This document shows, piece after piece, positions 21,070 through 31,795 of a stretch of 64,000 bases of DNA; positions within the stretch are counted from its first letter, which is position 1, and every line of letters starts with the position of its first letter. The position numbers and the translations under genes were made by a program. This DNA comes from Stomorhina lunata (taxonomy: Eukaryota > Arthropoda > Insecta > Diptera > Rhiniidae): the NCBI GenBank assembly GCA_933228675.1, contig OW121740.1:57475000-57538999 (forward strand), given 5' to 3'. The notes under the pieces were generated by a model. The model was given only the letters and a program-made list of their open reading frames with translations, ran no database searches and had not been told where the DNA came from.

Positions 21070-22935
21070 CCCTTCTACTTTCCTTGGATTTGTGCCCTTA
21101 ATATTACCCTTTGGGTCAATATGACCCAACAATGAAATATTAACAAAATTGGATATTTAACATTGGATTTTTAATTTAGAACCAGCACAGGTCATCCCCT
21201 GCCCCTTCTTATCCAATGCATTGTGTTGGAAGTAGGAAAATAGGTTATGGGAGGGAGGATAGATGGAGTAGTCTTTATGGCTTTAAATTTACCTATATTG
21301 CAACTGGCAGGGAAAACTTCTGCGGGAAGTGAATTCCATATACGAACTATACGGCTGAATATAGCGTGTTGTTCGGTCTACCGGCCAATCGACCACAAAG
21401 GAATGAGCTCTAACAGAATGACGTGTATTGCGTAAAAAAGTCCGAGTTTCGGAAACGAGTTCTCTGATTTCGTTAGAGCACTTTCAAAAGTATTAACAAT
21501 AGAATAGTGTGACACAACTCAAATTGCGATGGTGCTCCTGTAAATCAATAGAGTTGGATACCCCACTGTCCCGATGAGCACTTTCGCCATTTCGTACACT
21601 AGGTCGAGAAGCTCCAAAATAGACTTTGAAGTTCCGGCACATACATGAGGTGGTGTAAATAGTAAGGAGATCAGATGGAGTGAAGTATCTCTTGCACCGT
21701 TTTAGAAAACCGAGGCACTTGAATGCTTCTTTCGACACTTGAAAGATATATTTTGTCGAACGGACATCACATTGATGAAGAAACATGGTTTCCCGCGCGT
21801 TTATGCATAAGCATACAACATCTATTCGCACGACCCCATTCTGAAATTGTTTCTAAATATCGATTTAATAATTAATTCATCTCATAGCGCCAAGCTAAAG
21901 AAGGCTTGGACTACGATTGAATGAATATGAATGGCAAATATTGCTGTCATCTGCAAAAGAGTAGATAGGATAGAGTTGGAGAAAGAACAGAGCTTGCGGT
22001 AGCTCTGAATTAACCTTGAATTCTATAACAACTCGTATAGAGCGATCTCTGAGGAAGCTCAATATAAACCGAGAGAAGTTATTACCGATACCAAAGGCAA
22101 TAAGTTTTGATAGAAGTGCTCCGTGCCACACTATATCAAACGCCTCGGAAATATTCTTCGCCAAATATGCTCATTTGTTAGCTCATTGATTTGCAAGTTC
22201 TACTAAATAAAGCTTGCTTCTGAAGTTTGTATTAAAACCCCAGTCAGGATTCATTTAAGTCCATGTGATGTAGGTGCTATATGCTGATACAACTATCATG
22301 TTTGAAAATATTGCAACTGGCCATCGTTTAGTCTCGCGCTTACATGTGTAATTAGCAACAAGTTGGTCAAGTGCATGAACTAAAGCTTTAGTTTGGATGC
22401 AATGATGTATTATTTTAGTCTTTTTTTGTTCATCATCTCTTACGTCGGCTGAATGATGAAGAGAACTTAAGAGGATAACATATTTATTTTTGTTTGGAAC
22501 ATATCATCTGAAAACAAAAAAAATTGCGAAAATAGCGTAACGTAATATGTGAACAGCCCATGAATGGAAAAATGTTCAATAAAAGCGATTTTACTGATTA
22601 TTTGACTGAACAAATTATTGATAGATGATTCTGAATGAAGGTGAACTCGATTCAATTATGTTCAATAGGAAAAAAAAATTATAAAGTGTAATTAAGCTGG
22701 AAATATCGCTTGTTGGGTCATATTGACCCAAAGGGTATTAAATGTGTGTAAATCGTGTTTTGGAATGTGGAGGTGGGAGGAAAATTTTTAATTTTATTAT
22801 TTTCTTATAAAAACATAATTTTCGTCCCTGTAATGGATAAATAAAAGTTTCAAGTTCATATCTAAATATTTAAGGAGAAAATTTTGCGTTTGAAAAACAA
22901 AATTGGGTCAAATTGACCCAAGGAGAGTATAAGGG
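21070..22935. mobile_element. piggyBac-like non-autonomous element (TTAA flanks) carrying a Jockey relic
   Basis: The left end CCCTTCTACTTTCCTTGG follows TTAA (21066-21069). The right end, read inward, is CCCTTATACTCTCCTTGGGT and is followed outside by TTAA (22936-22939). TTAA targets and CCC(T) starts fit piggyBac. Self-complementary TTGGGTCAATATGACCCAA blocks occur near 21110, 22713 and 22903. Outside the TTAA lie inverted CTGTTACA/TGTAACAG sequences, so the true ends may be a little wider. No piggyBac transposase ORF is present. Confidence 0.5.
21190..22165 (-). pseudogene. Jockey-clade LINE relic (RT)
   Basis: Minus-strand frames read ISEAFDIVWHGALLSKLIAF, GNNFSRFILSFLRDRSIRVV and SFADDSNICHSYSF (the RT catalytic 'ADD'), about 22164-21895. 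Then KEAFKCLGFLKRCKRYFTPS and SDLLTIYTTS...VSNSIDLQEHHRNLSCVTLFY (21831-21493), the C-terminal thumb of Jockey RTs. Internal deletion and frameshifts are evident. It lies inside the TTAA-flanked element. Confidence 0.7.
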
Positions 22936-22939
22936 TTAA

Positions 22940-24560
22940 TGTAACAGACCAATTTATTCATACAAAAAATTGTCACCCTAATGTTCATGTAAGATTTTTT
23001 TCTTTGCAGCCACAAATTTATTTGCACTTTAATTAAGTTTAGTTGAAATTTCGCTTGAAATAGCCGAAATCCGTGTACTAAATTTAGCTGGAAACGACCT
23101 ATGTTGGTAAATACATAAGTCGGGAATCAAAACAAATGCCCGCTAAAATCAAAAGCACTTGCTATTTTAAACGAAATTTTAATTAAAAATATTTTACATT
23201 TTAAGTTATGCTATTATTCATGTAAATGAGCGAAGTATTTAAAGATTATAACTGATGGTTATGGATGGACGGAAGGAGTCATTAATCTTTTAATTTGTTA
23301 AATTTCCAAAATAAAAAAATTAAAGAATGAATTTGAAGGAGTTGCTCTATGAATATTAAAAAGTATTTTGTTGAATTAAAAAAAATCAAATAAACATCAC
23401 TTAGCATTTTAATATAAAGTATAGCATACCTTAGGGCTGCAGTTATAATTAAGTTTACAGTTTTGGTAGCCGGAAAATGTTCACATACAGTATTTTACCT
23501 TCAATGAATAAAGAATATTAGTCTCTTTAGTGCAAAAGATCCATTATCTTTCTGGTCATGGTCAATGTTCAATTTATAATTAATATTTATTTTAAGAATG
23601 GTACATTCATTCATATATATAATATTTTTTAAAGTTTATTTTTGCAACTTAAGTTATTTAAATGCTGTTTTATTATATTTCATTGTAATTTTTTGCTTTA
23701 TTTTTGGAGGTTAAATTGATGTGAATTTTTATCTAAAAACCGGTGCATTTTAATTAAATGCAAGATCAAAGAGTTCAATAAGTCGAAAAACTTTTCTAGG
23801 ACATCCAGTTTTTAAAATTTGAGATGAATGAGCGACAGGTAGATAAAAATAACGGAAAATTTTCTTGTTTTAAACCGAATTGCAAATACTTTTTCAAAAT
23901 CAAGGGCTGGCAGAAAAATTTCATTATGTAGTAAAAAAACATGTTAAGCTTGAGTAATGACAAAAAAGTTAATTTTTAATAGTTCATTAATATTATAAAT
24001 ATAAAAAAAATTTAAGATGAATTTTCTGCAATGAATATTCAGATTTATTGGACATAACCTGTCAACTAGTGCTGGGCACTAAAATACGAAAAAGTTTGTG
24101 TTTTCTCTACACACAAACAAGCTACGTTAGCGTTTTCAGGATTAAAAAAATTAAACTGTTGTTAATAATTTTATATCAAATACAATATGATCTAGCGTTC
24201 AAAATGCATCTATAAACCCTATTGGGAATGGGAAATTGGTTTGCACATACCAAAAAGTCTATTGATCTTCTTCTCTTTTCAGTTATTTATTTCCTTTTTT
24301 TATATTTTCTAATCATCGGAACATATGTATGTCATATAAGGGTGCCAGTTATTTTTCAAAGTTGGAATCTGTTTGAGGCCAACCCCCGATTTGATCGAAA
24401 TGCTAAAAACTGCCCTTTGAAAAATTTGCAAAATACCTGAGTTTTTATTTGGATTGTCAATAACATCATTAATACTTAATAATAAATAAATTCCAAAGTA
24501 AGACATGATAACAATTATGTGGCCTGTAAGTACTTAATGGCTGAGTTTTGCCAAAATATT
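22940..24560. other. no recognisable feature
   Basis: AT-rich, ORFs under 75 aa without domains. No inverted repeats that I can resolve. Confidence 0.35.
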
Positions 24561-24569
24561 ATAAAATTT

Positions 24570-24884
24570 ACTAACACTACTCGGTATAATTGTTTTTTTA
24601 TTTCCGGTCCTACGCAAATAAAAAATAAATAAAAAATATTGAAAATAGTATAAAATATTGTAATTTATTAGAAAATAAAAGACATTTTTTTAATTGAAAC
24701 TAAAAAAGGAAATTTCAGGATGTGGCATAAGTATTTTGACATGTTTTTAGAGAGCGTATTAAAAAAATTTTATAGTATAAACTGTTTTCAATATTTTTAA
24801 TTTATTTTTGTATTTGCGTAGGACCGGAAATAAAAAAAGAAGAAAAACAACTGGTTTGTCAAAATAATTATGCCGAGTAGTGTA
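24570..24884. mobile_element. ~310-bp MITE, TIR starting CACTACTCGG
   Basis: CACTACTCGGTATAATTGTT and TTTCCGGTCCTACGCAAATA on the left (24572-24622) are matched inverted at 24815-24884 (CTACACTACTCGGCATAATT from the right). The right arm has extra bases between the two blocks. No coding capacity. Confidence 0.6.
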
Positions 24885-24929
24885 GTTAATTTAATGTTAA
24901 AATATTATAATTTTTTCTCAGGTCGCACG

Positions 24930-25215
24930 ATGGGCCGAAGTGAATATTTAACAGGAATAAATTCATAACTTTATAATACTTAGCCGATATTTCTAAAATG
25001 TTCACCGCGTTCAATTGCATCTCCGGTGCTTAATGCTGGCTATAAACTTGTCTGATACTTAAGTGGGAGTAGCCCAGCCCATTAAAAAATATATTTAATC
25101 GATTTCTCTAAAATTTTCACCGAGTTTTATTGCATCTCCGGCACTTAATGCTGGCTATGAACTTTTCTGATATTTAAAGTGGGTAGCCCTGCACATATAA
25201 AAAATAATTATTTCA
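24930..25215 (+). repeat. two tandem ~125-bp units, Helitron-related
   Basis: TTGCATCTCCGGTGCTTAAT, 'GCTGGCTATAAACTT' and 'GTGGGAGTAGCCCAGCCCAT' are repeated with changes about 125 bp later (TTGCATCTCCGGCACTTAAT...). The layout resembles the units inside 15642-16633, and 26465-26490 (GTAGGCGTGGCACCTCCCAT) looks like the continuation beyond the inserted MITE. Confidence 0.5.
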
Positions 25216-25222
25216 TGATATA

Positions 25223-26370
25223 TGTGGAGCCGCGGAACAAAAGGTTCTTTTTGCATCATTCAAAATTTTTGGGAAATTAAATTTTTTGTTATTTCGCACT
25301 TTAAAAAATCAATGAACCGCGAAATATATTTAAGTTAGCTACTTACCAGTAGGTGAATCTTTGTGCTCCAAATCACCACATTTAATCTTAAAAGTCTCTT
25401 TAAATAAGCACTTTTATTTTGGAAAAAGAACCTTTTGTTAAAAAAAAGTGAAAAAGTACCTTTTGATACAAAAAATAAAAATATAAAAAAAATAATTTTT
25501 GTTATGCAACGAAATTAAACCATAGCTCCCCCCAGAAGTAATCTATGTAACATAAAAATATGCAGTATTTTATATTTTTGCATTTTGAACAAAATTTTAT
25601 ATTTTTGCATTTTGAACAAAATTTGGCAATAAATTCTTAATATTCTGTCATTTTTCAATGGAAAATGAAAAAACTCAATATTATGACATTTGACCCCGGG
25701 AAAGAAAGTGTTCAACTTTTACAATATTAAAATAACAATGCCGTTTACATTATAAATAGTCTGAGGAAAAATATTCACTATTACTTTTATTAATGTTGAA
25801 CATTGGTACAGTTTTCGCGGAACTCTTCTATTTGAAATCACAGGTACGGCAAAACGGTTAATGATACACGAGTCGTCAAGGACACGCATTTTCTGGGAAA
25901 AATTGCAATATCTTTGAAACTACTTCTTGGATTTTTAATATTGATGACTTAAAATAAAAACTTGAATTTGGGCTAAACCGAAAGTACTCCCTTTTTTCCT
26001 ATTTCAAAAATTTGACACTTTGTGGGCGGAAAAAATTTGTGTAGCATGTTTCTGTATTACTTAGAACATTTCTAGGGGGAGTAAAGGTTCAATTGCGCAC
26101 TTTCATAAAATAAGGTGCACCCTAAACTACACGAATAAGGGAAAAAATATGTAAGTTACTATGAAAAAAGAACCTACTTTTAAAATAAAAGTAGAAAAGA
26201 ACCGTTTGTTTAGTAAAACTTTTTTAATGTCCATTTAATTACTAAATAAAAAAAAAATATTATGGTTTCTCAATTGCATTTGAAAGATTTCAACCTAAAT
26301 ATTAAAAAAATAACAAAAAAACAAAATGTAAAAAGTATGCAAAAAGAAGCTTTTGTTCCGCGGCTCCACA
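25223..26370. mobile_element. TGTGGAGCCGCGG element (1.15 kb) with internal motif repeats
   Basis: TIR TGTGGAGCCGCGGAACAAAA at 25223 and inverted ending at 26370, flanked by TA on both sides. The part of the TIR reading AACAAAAGGTTCTTTTT recurs inverted inside as AAAAAGAACCTTTTGTT (25423-25439), with relatives at 25451-25466, 26164-26180 and 26193-26210. No transposase ORF; the 66-aa and 103-aa ORFs have no domain. It interrupts the Helitron-related tandem units. Confidence 0.65.
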
Positions 26371-27316
26371 TATCTGACCCACTATTTTAACTAGGATAAT
26401 CAAATTTGCTGTGGACATCTTAACATTTAAGATGTATAAGCACGCGAAAAAATGGAGCCTATAGAAATAGTAGGCGTGGCACCTCCCATAAAAAAAATGT
26501 CTATATATTTTCGAATTTATTAATATGGTTTTACACAAATAAATATATGTGATTTCACATAAAATTGGTGCGGAAATAGCAATTGTAATGCAAAAAAAGT
26601 AAAATTTTTGCATACCTTAAAGTAGTCAAAACTTTTTCCGAGTTGTGATTACTGCGTGATTACTCCCATATATTTAACTACAATAAAATCTTAACAAATT
26701 GAAGAAAAGAGACTTGGTACATTGAATATTATTGTAATTGAAACATAACAAAAGTCAACATAACAATATTTTAAAAGGATATGAATAAAAAGACGAGAAT
26801 AGATAACACAGGGCAACAGCAAAAATATGCTCGAGTAACCACTATATACATTTGATGTAGGGTTTGCAGTTCGGTTTTAACCGAAACCGAAACCTCGGTT
26901 TTTTATGCTCCAAAACCGAAACCGAAAACCGTAGAAAAAACCGCGGTTTTAGCTATTTATTTTTCATAATTTTTTGTTGGTATTATTCAGAAATAACATT
27001 AGCTTATCATAAATTTGCACGTAATTTGTCTATTTAATGAAGCAGAAGAATGAAACAAGCAAAAGGTGTTTACAATGGACGAATGGACAGGTGTAAGGGG
27101 AAGACGGTATATGAACGTAAATATTCACTATTCTCATGGTAAATTTTATAACCTGGGCCGTATTTTAGGAACGTGTAATTTCAAGCAAACGCAAGGAACC
27201 ATTTGACAAAGGCTAATAGAGTTTAATATTTCACTTGATACAAACATCGTAGCATGTACTATAGATGGAGCAGCAGCCAATATCAAATTTGTATCTGAAA
27301 ATCAATTTTGAAGACG

Positions 27317-30240
27317 CACACTGTGACTTTTTCCACTTTTAGCTGGCCAAAATTAATAACTCTGGTGTTAAAAGAGATATCGAAATAAAATTTTGTACAT
27401 ATAGTGCTTATACATAAGGGGTGATATGTGCAAAAAATGGGCGGGATCCGCCCATTTTTGCTTGTGTGAGAAATAAAATATCAAATATTTATGAAAAAGA
27501 ATTATAAAACTAGCTATATTTAAATTAAAAATTATTTTTTATTGTTTTTAATATCATATATTCACGCAGTATTTAAAATTATTATAAAAAATAGATAAAA
27601 ATACAATAAAAATTAACAATAAAAACAAATACTTATCCAATTTTAAAATTATATCAAAAATTATTTATTAAAGAAATTAAATAAAACTAATCCGTTATAT
27701 CTGGTCAATGCCTTCTTCCGTTGATGGCTCCAACAGCAAGGATTGCATCTCTAGACTTAATGTTTTTCTCTTTATTGCCGGGAGTTTTCGTAGACTGCAT
27801 ATATAGGGGTCTGATGAAATTAGCAGTCTGTGTAAAAGATCAGTATTCGTGTCTATTCTGGAAGTTTTCCTTGTGTAGAATTCACGATAGTTTCTAGTAT
27901 CTTTGTTTCTCGATTCTTGAGATTCTTCCGAAAGTTGACCAATTGGCAGGATACTAGATTTCACAATTTCTTTGCCATGAAATAGAATTTTGTGTACACT
28001 TACGGGCATACAGTACCATGAATATTTTGACAAGTAAAGTTCTCTTGTTTCTTTTGCATAATTTCCAAAAGCAATAGGATTTATTTGGTTTCCGGATCCT
28101 ATACAAGACAAAATCACATGAAATCTTCGTAGCAAGTTTATATCTATTCCAGTAATGTCAGATGTTTTTTCAGAATTCTCAAAAAATCGTCTTGAGGTAT
28201 TTCCGTCGTTAGTGTTACCTTTGTTTTGTGTTGGCATATCAATTAACAGACCAACTTCTTTTCTGAATCTTGACTGAATATACTCTTTTCTTTTTTTGAC
28301 TTTGCCTTTGTTTTCTTCGCCTCTTACTGACCACACTTTTATTTCTAACCGATAAGCTATATGCAAAATGCATTCCATGCAACGAATCCACGAATGAAGT
28401 GGCGAAATTCCAAAATCAAGCATTGAACTATCGGAAATTTTTTTGGCAAGAACTTGTAAGTTGTTCATTTCACTTGGTTTAGCACCACATATATAGCAAA
28501 CCTGACTTGATCTGTAAGACGATAATGCATTGCACACTTTGCCATCAATCATACATAAAACAAGAGTACTCTTAATATTGATATTAAGTTTTTCATTTTT
28601 AATTTGCGTTGGTTGTAATTTTGAAATTTGGCTGTTAATGTTTTCTACCTCCAATGAAATAAGTTCACGTGTTTCCTTAGAAAAGACGAATTTAATAGGC
28701 CGACAATATCGGGTTGAATTTGGAGTAGAGTTTTTCCATATTAATGTTTCTTTTCCGTCAATATATGAACTTATCTGCAAAAGCACAATTGATATAGAAA
28801 ATAGACTGCTGTCGAACACATTTTCCGCAGAAAATTTTTGTTTAAAACTGGATTGATCAGACCCATCGCAACCCCATTTAAAAATTGCGTCAATTTCACT
28901 AAAGCGTGTGGATTCCAAAACATCTAATACTGACTGAGTAGCACATAGTCGAGTTAAGGTGTGATCGATTAGTGATTGAAGTTCAATTTCTGCTTTGTTT
29001 TCCGATATATATATTTTTTCAGGATAACACTTAAGTTTTGAAGCTTTAACGTAGTTATATGAGGGATACATTTTTGGACTTATATCTGCTGTGTGCTGTT
29101 TAAGTAAGTAATATTGATTAGTCGATAAGCCGGTATCTATAATAAGCGCAAGTGCTTGGTCCGAAGACATACTTTCTAAAACTTTTGGGTAAGTTTGTGC
29201 TTTTTTAAGAGCTGTGCCTCTTGAGGGGGAGGCTTTAGACAATTGATGAACTATTTTTGCTGAGTTTCTTTTCCCTGATGATCTCAATTTCATTTCTGCA
29301 GCCATTAGCAAATGCTCAGAATCAGTGGCATTCAAAAGCTCTTGGGCTCTTCGCCTTTTTGTGCGGTGAGACAATTCGTTGAATTCTATTGCAGGTCTTC
29401 CTGCAGCTCTGTTACAGTCTTTAGAAGTACTCGGTTCAACATCAAGAAGGTAAGATGTAAAATCCTGGCATTTTGCTAGCCAAATAGCTTCCTTTTTTAA
29501 AAACTGAGTTTTTATTCGGCACGAAGAAGCCCATTTTTCATTGAAACGGGAACGCAAGGTCTTTACAAAACTGTTTAGTTTTGTGTAGTCAACGTCCTTT
29601 CCAATCCGGTTTGTTATATAATTTAGAAGTGTGCATTTTCCGACATTATTTTTGTTTTCTAGCCAAACCTCAAAAAGTGCACTTCGTGGAATCGCCATTT
29701 TTCTCTGTCTAAAAAACCGAAACTAGCAGGTCTTAGCAGCTAGTTTTTTTTTATTTTGAAACTATGTACCTCTATTATTATTTTCGGGAAGTAATTCAGC
29801 CGCACCTTGCCGGACAATTTTTATGCACTCTTTTAAATTGTTTGTATATTATTTTTATTCTTCAATTTTTATATATTTTGTTTAACTTATTTTTGTATCA
29901 GTTAACTTACTTTTGTCTCAATTAAAACTAACCAATATTATTTACAACACATCTAGCATCAATAATTTATAATTATATAATATATTATTTCCTTAATAAA
30001 AACTTTTACAATCGCAACAATTTAACTAAAATTGCAAGTTTGCAAAACATATTATTTCTAATTTTCTTATTCTGAACTTTTGAGAACCGTTTTATTCATT
30101 GTTATTGTTTTTGTTGGTTTTTCCAACACATTTTTAAATCAGACATACTCTTGCCTACCACATACCAAAAAATCATTAAGATCAGCGAACTTAATTTTTT
30201 CGAATTTTGGCCAGCTAAAAGTGAAAAAAGTCACAGTGTG
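27317..30240 (-). mobile_element. Transib element (RAG1-like DDE transposon), apparently intact
   Basis: 38-bp TIRs (27317-27354 and 30203-30240) begin CACACTGTGACTTTTT and run to 'AGCTGGCCAAAATT' with one mismatch (position 17). The 5-bp target duplication AGACG is perfect (27312-27316 and 30241-30245), the size known for Transib. The second hAT copy shows the unoccupied site with a single AGACG (minus strand, near 33118). The 2,924-bp element holds one ORF (29698 to 27695, minus strand). Few differences between TIRs and an unbroken ORF point to a young insertion. Confidence 0.88.
27695..29698 (-). CDS. Transib transposase (RAG1-core-like), 667 aa
   Basis: Catalyses cut-and-paste transposition of the surrounding element; Transib transposases are the relatives from which the RAG1 core is thought to derive. 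The 667-aa ORF is uninterrupted, a usual Transib length. A DDE triad is visible: D278 in FKWGCDGS, D385 in LCMIDGKVCNAL and E595 in SEESQESRNK. The spacing of 107 between the two aspartates is close to RAG1 (D600-D708). RAG1-like Zn ligands are C401-x2-C404 and H569/H574 in VHKILFH. KGNTNDGNTSRRFF (493-506) matches the RAG1 'GNMxGNFARK' region. The N-terminal 110 residues are basic and helical-looking and may bind DNA. The start at 29698 is the first ATG of the frame. An AATAAA signal on the minus strand (27664-27669) lies 26 bases past the stop. Family assignment is firm; activity is inference. Confidence 0.9.
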   Translation of the reverse strand: MAIPRSALFEVWLENKNNVGKCTLLNYITNRIGKDVDYTKLNSFVKTLRSRFNEKWASSCRIKTQFLKKEAIWLAKCQDFTSYLLDVEPSTSKDCNRAAGRPAIEFNELSHRTKRRRAQELLNATDSEHLLMAAEMKLRSSGKRNSAKIVHQLSKASPSRGTALKKAQTYPKVLESMSSDQALALIIDTGLSTNQYYLLKQHTADISPKMYPSYNYVKASKLKCYPEKIYISENKAEIELQSLIDHTLTRLCATQSVLDVLESTRFSEIDAIFKWGCDGSDQSSFKQKFSAENVFDSSLFSISIVLLQISSYIDGKETLIWKNSTPNSTRYCRPIKFVFSKETRELISLEVENINSQISKLQPTQIKNEKLNINIKSTLVLCMIDGKVCNALSSYRSSQVCYICGAKPSEMNNLQVLAKKISDSSMLDFGISPLHSWIRCMECILHIAYRLEIKVWSVRGEENKGKVKKRKEYIQSRFRKEVGLLIDMPTQNKGNTNDGNTSRRFFENSEKTSDITGIDINLLRRFHVILSCIGSGNQINPIAFGNYAKETRELYLSKYSWYCMPVSVHKILFHGKEIVKSSILPIGQLSEESQESRNKDTRNYREFYTRKTSRIDTNTDLLHRLLISSDPYICSLRKLPAIKRKTLSLEMQSLLLEPSTEEGIDQI

Positions 30241-31147
30241 AGACGGCGACGTGGAACTTTGACTCATTTAAAACCGATTGCCCATATACATTTGAACCTA
30301 GAGGCTGTAAGGAAAACTGTTCGGTATTTCAAAAATTCGTCAGTTCGTTATAATATTTTACAGACAAGCGTTTAAAAGCATCATAATCGTGAATTAAGTT
30401 TACTCTTAGATTTCTGCTTCTAAAACAAAGTATTCATGAGAGTTTAGAAATGCTGTCGACCTTAGATTTGCTTCATTCTATCGACTTTGAAATTGTAAAT
30501 TCTTTAAAATCGTTGCTATTTGTAAAAATTACTATTCAAGCAATTTGTCGCTCGGATGCAAATATTATTCACGCTAAAGGCGCTCTGCAATTTCTCCAAA
30601 AGAAACAAGACTTATTTAAGAAATCCCTCATATTTAAAAAACCTGAATTATTTTCCTGAATTTTAGTATTAAATTATAATATGTTTTAATGAATTTATCT
30701 AAATGTTCCTACAAATTTAAACCGAAATAGTTTTATTAAAAAAACCGAAAACCGAACCGAAACCGGCCGGTTTTGGGTGTTTTAAAACCGAAACCGCGGT
30801 TTCTCATTTTCACGGTTTTTTGCAAACCCTAATTTGATGTATCATGGCTACCTTAGTACAAAAATGGTAACATTTTTAAATTCTATGGATAGGTTTTTTT
30901 TAATTTTTTTGTAAAATTGCAATTTTTTTTAGACACTTTTTCACATAATTAATGATAACTCAGAAACTAATAATCGGATATTATTCAAATAAAATCTGAA
31001 AAATTAAAATTTATATAACCTTTGATTCGTCTATATATCGCATTTCAATCTTATCAATAGTATCGCCCAGGTCCTAAAGCTGACAAATCAAGTTTATAGT
31101 TTATATATTATAATTTTATAATTTTAATTTTTTTGCAAAATTAACGC

Positions 31148-31795
31148 TATTTATTCCTCCTTTTGCAAAAAAGTGGATCCTGGTCCTTAGGGCAAACACA
31201 ATGAGATTTCCAATAAGCTACATATCTTTAAAATCGGATAAACAATTTTCGAATTACTACAATTTGCACTGGCCATTACATGTCCTTGAGGACTTGCCGA
31301 AGGCAATTGACCAAAAAATGTGACTAAGTCAAATCGATGGAATAGATCGAAAATGCATTTCATTGTTTTATTCATGTATTTTCTTTTATTTAATATTTTA
31401 TTATTTAAATTTATTACAACTTATAAAATAAGGAAATAAATAAATAAATATTATAAACTACAAACTTTGGAATTTTCTTTTATGACATTTTCTATTATTG
31501 AATAACGAAGTGTTGCGTTGTGTAATAGGAAGATATCAGTCAATTTTATATTTTATTATTTACATGTATATTGTAAGTTAAAAAAGAACAAAATAAAAAA
31601 TTTTAAACTAAGTAAAATGTTTTTGTAAATTGTCTTCGGCAAGTCCTCAAGGACATGTAATGGCCAGTGAAAATTCTAATAACTTGAAAACTGTTTAACC
31701 GATTTTAAAGACATGTAGCTTATTGAAAAAATCATTGCCTTTGCACTAAGAACCAGAATCCACTTTTTTGCAAAAGGGGGAATAAATAGCTTTAA
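31148..31795. repeat. inverted repeat inside fold-back element B
   Basis: The arm at about 31148-31315 (TGGCCATTACATGTCCTTGA then GGACTTGCCGAAGGCAATTG) pairs with 31627-31795 (AATTGTCTTCGGCAAGTCCT, CAAGGACATGTAATGGCCAG). The spacer is about 310 bp and AT-rich. It is not present as such in copy A. Confidence 0.6.

Larger units (their letters stand above)
26858..30831. mobile_element. hAT-like element 1, TIR TAGGGTTTGCA, split by Transib
   Basis: TAGGGTTTGCA (26858) and inverted TGCAAACCCTA (ending 30831). The 8-bp target duplication ATTTGATG (26850-26857 and 30832-30839) is perfect, and the empty site is preserved at 43135-43150 in the paralogous fold-back. Both ends are packed with AACCGAAACCG subterminal repeats. 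Between them are hAT transposase remnants: MDEWTGVRGRRYMNVNIH, then 'LGTCNFKQTQ' and 'FNISLDTNIVACTIDGAAAN' in broken frames (27074-27310), and LDLLHSIDFEIVNSLKSLLF (30450-30560). Without the Transib it would be about 1.05 kb and non-autonomous. Confidence 0.75.

Noticed and set aside
27317..27354. P-element interpretation of the CACACTGTGAC termini
   Set aside because: Target duplication is 5 bp rather than 8, and the enclosed ORF has Transib/RAG1 motifs, not P transposase features.
28530..28856. 108-aa ORF on the + strand
   Set aside because: Antisense shadow of the Transib transposase ORF.
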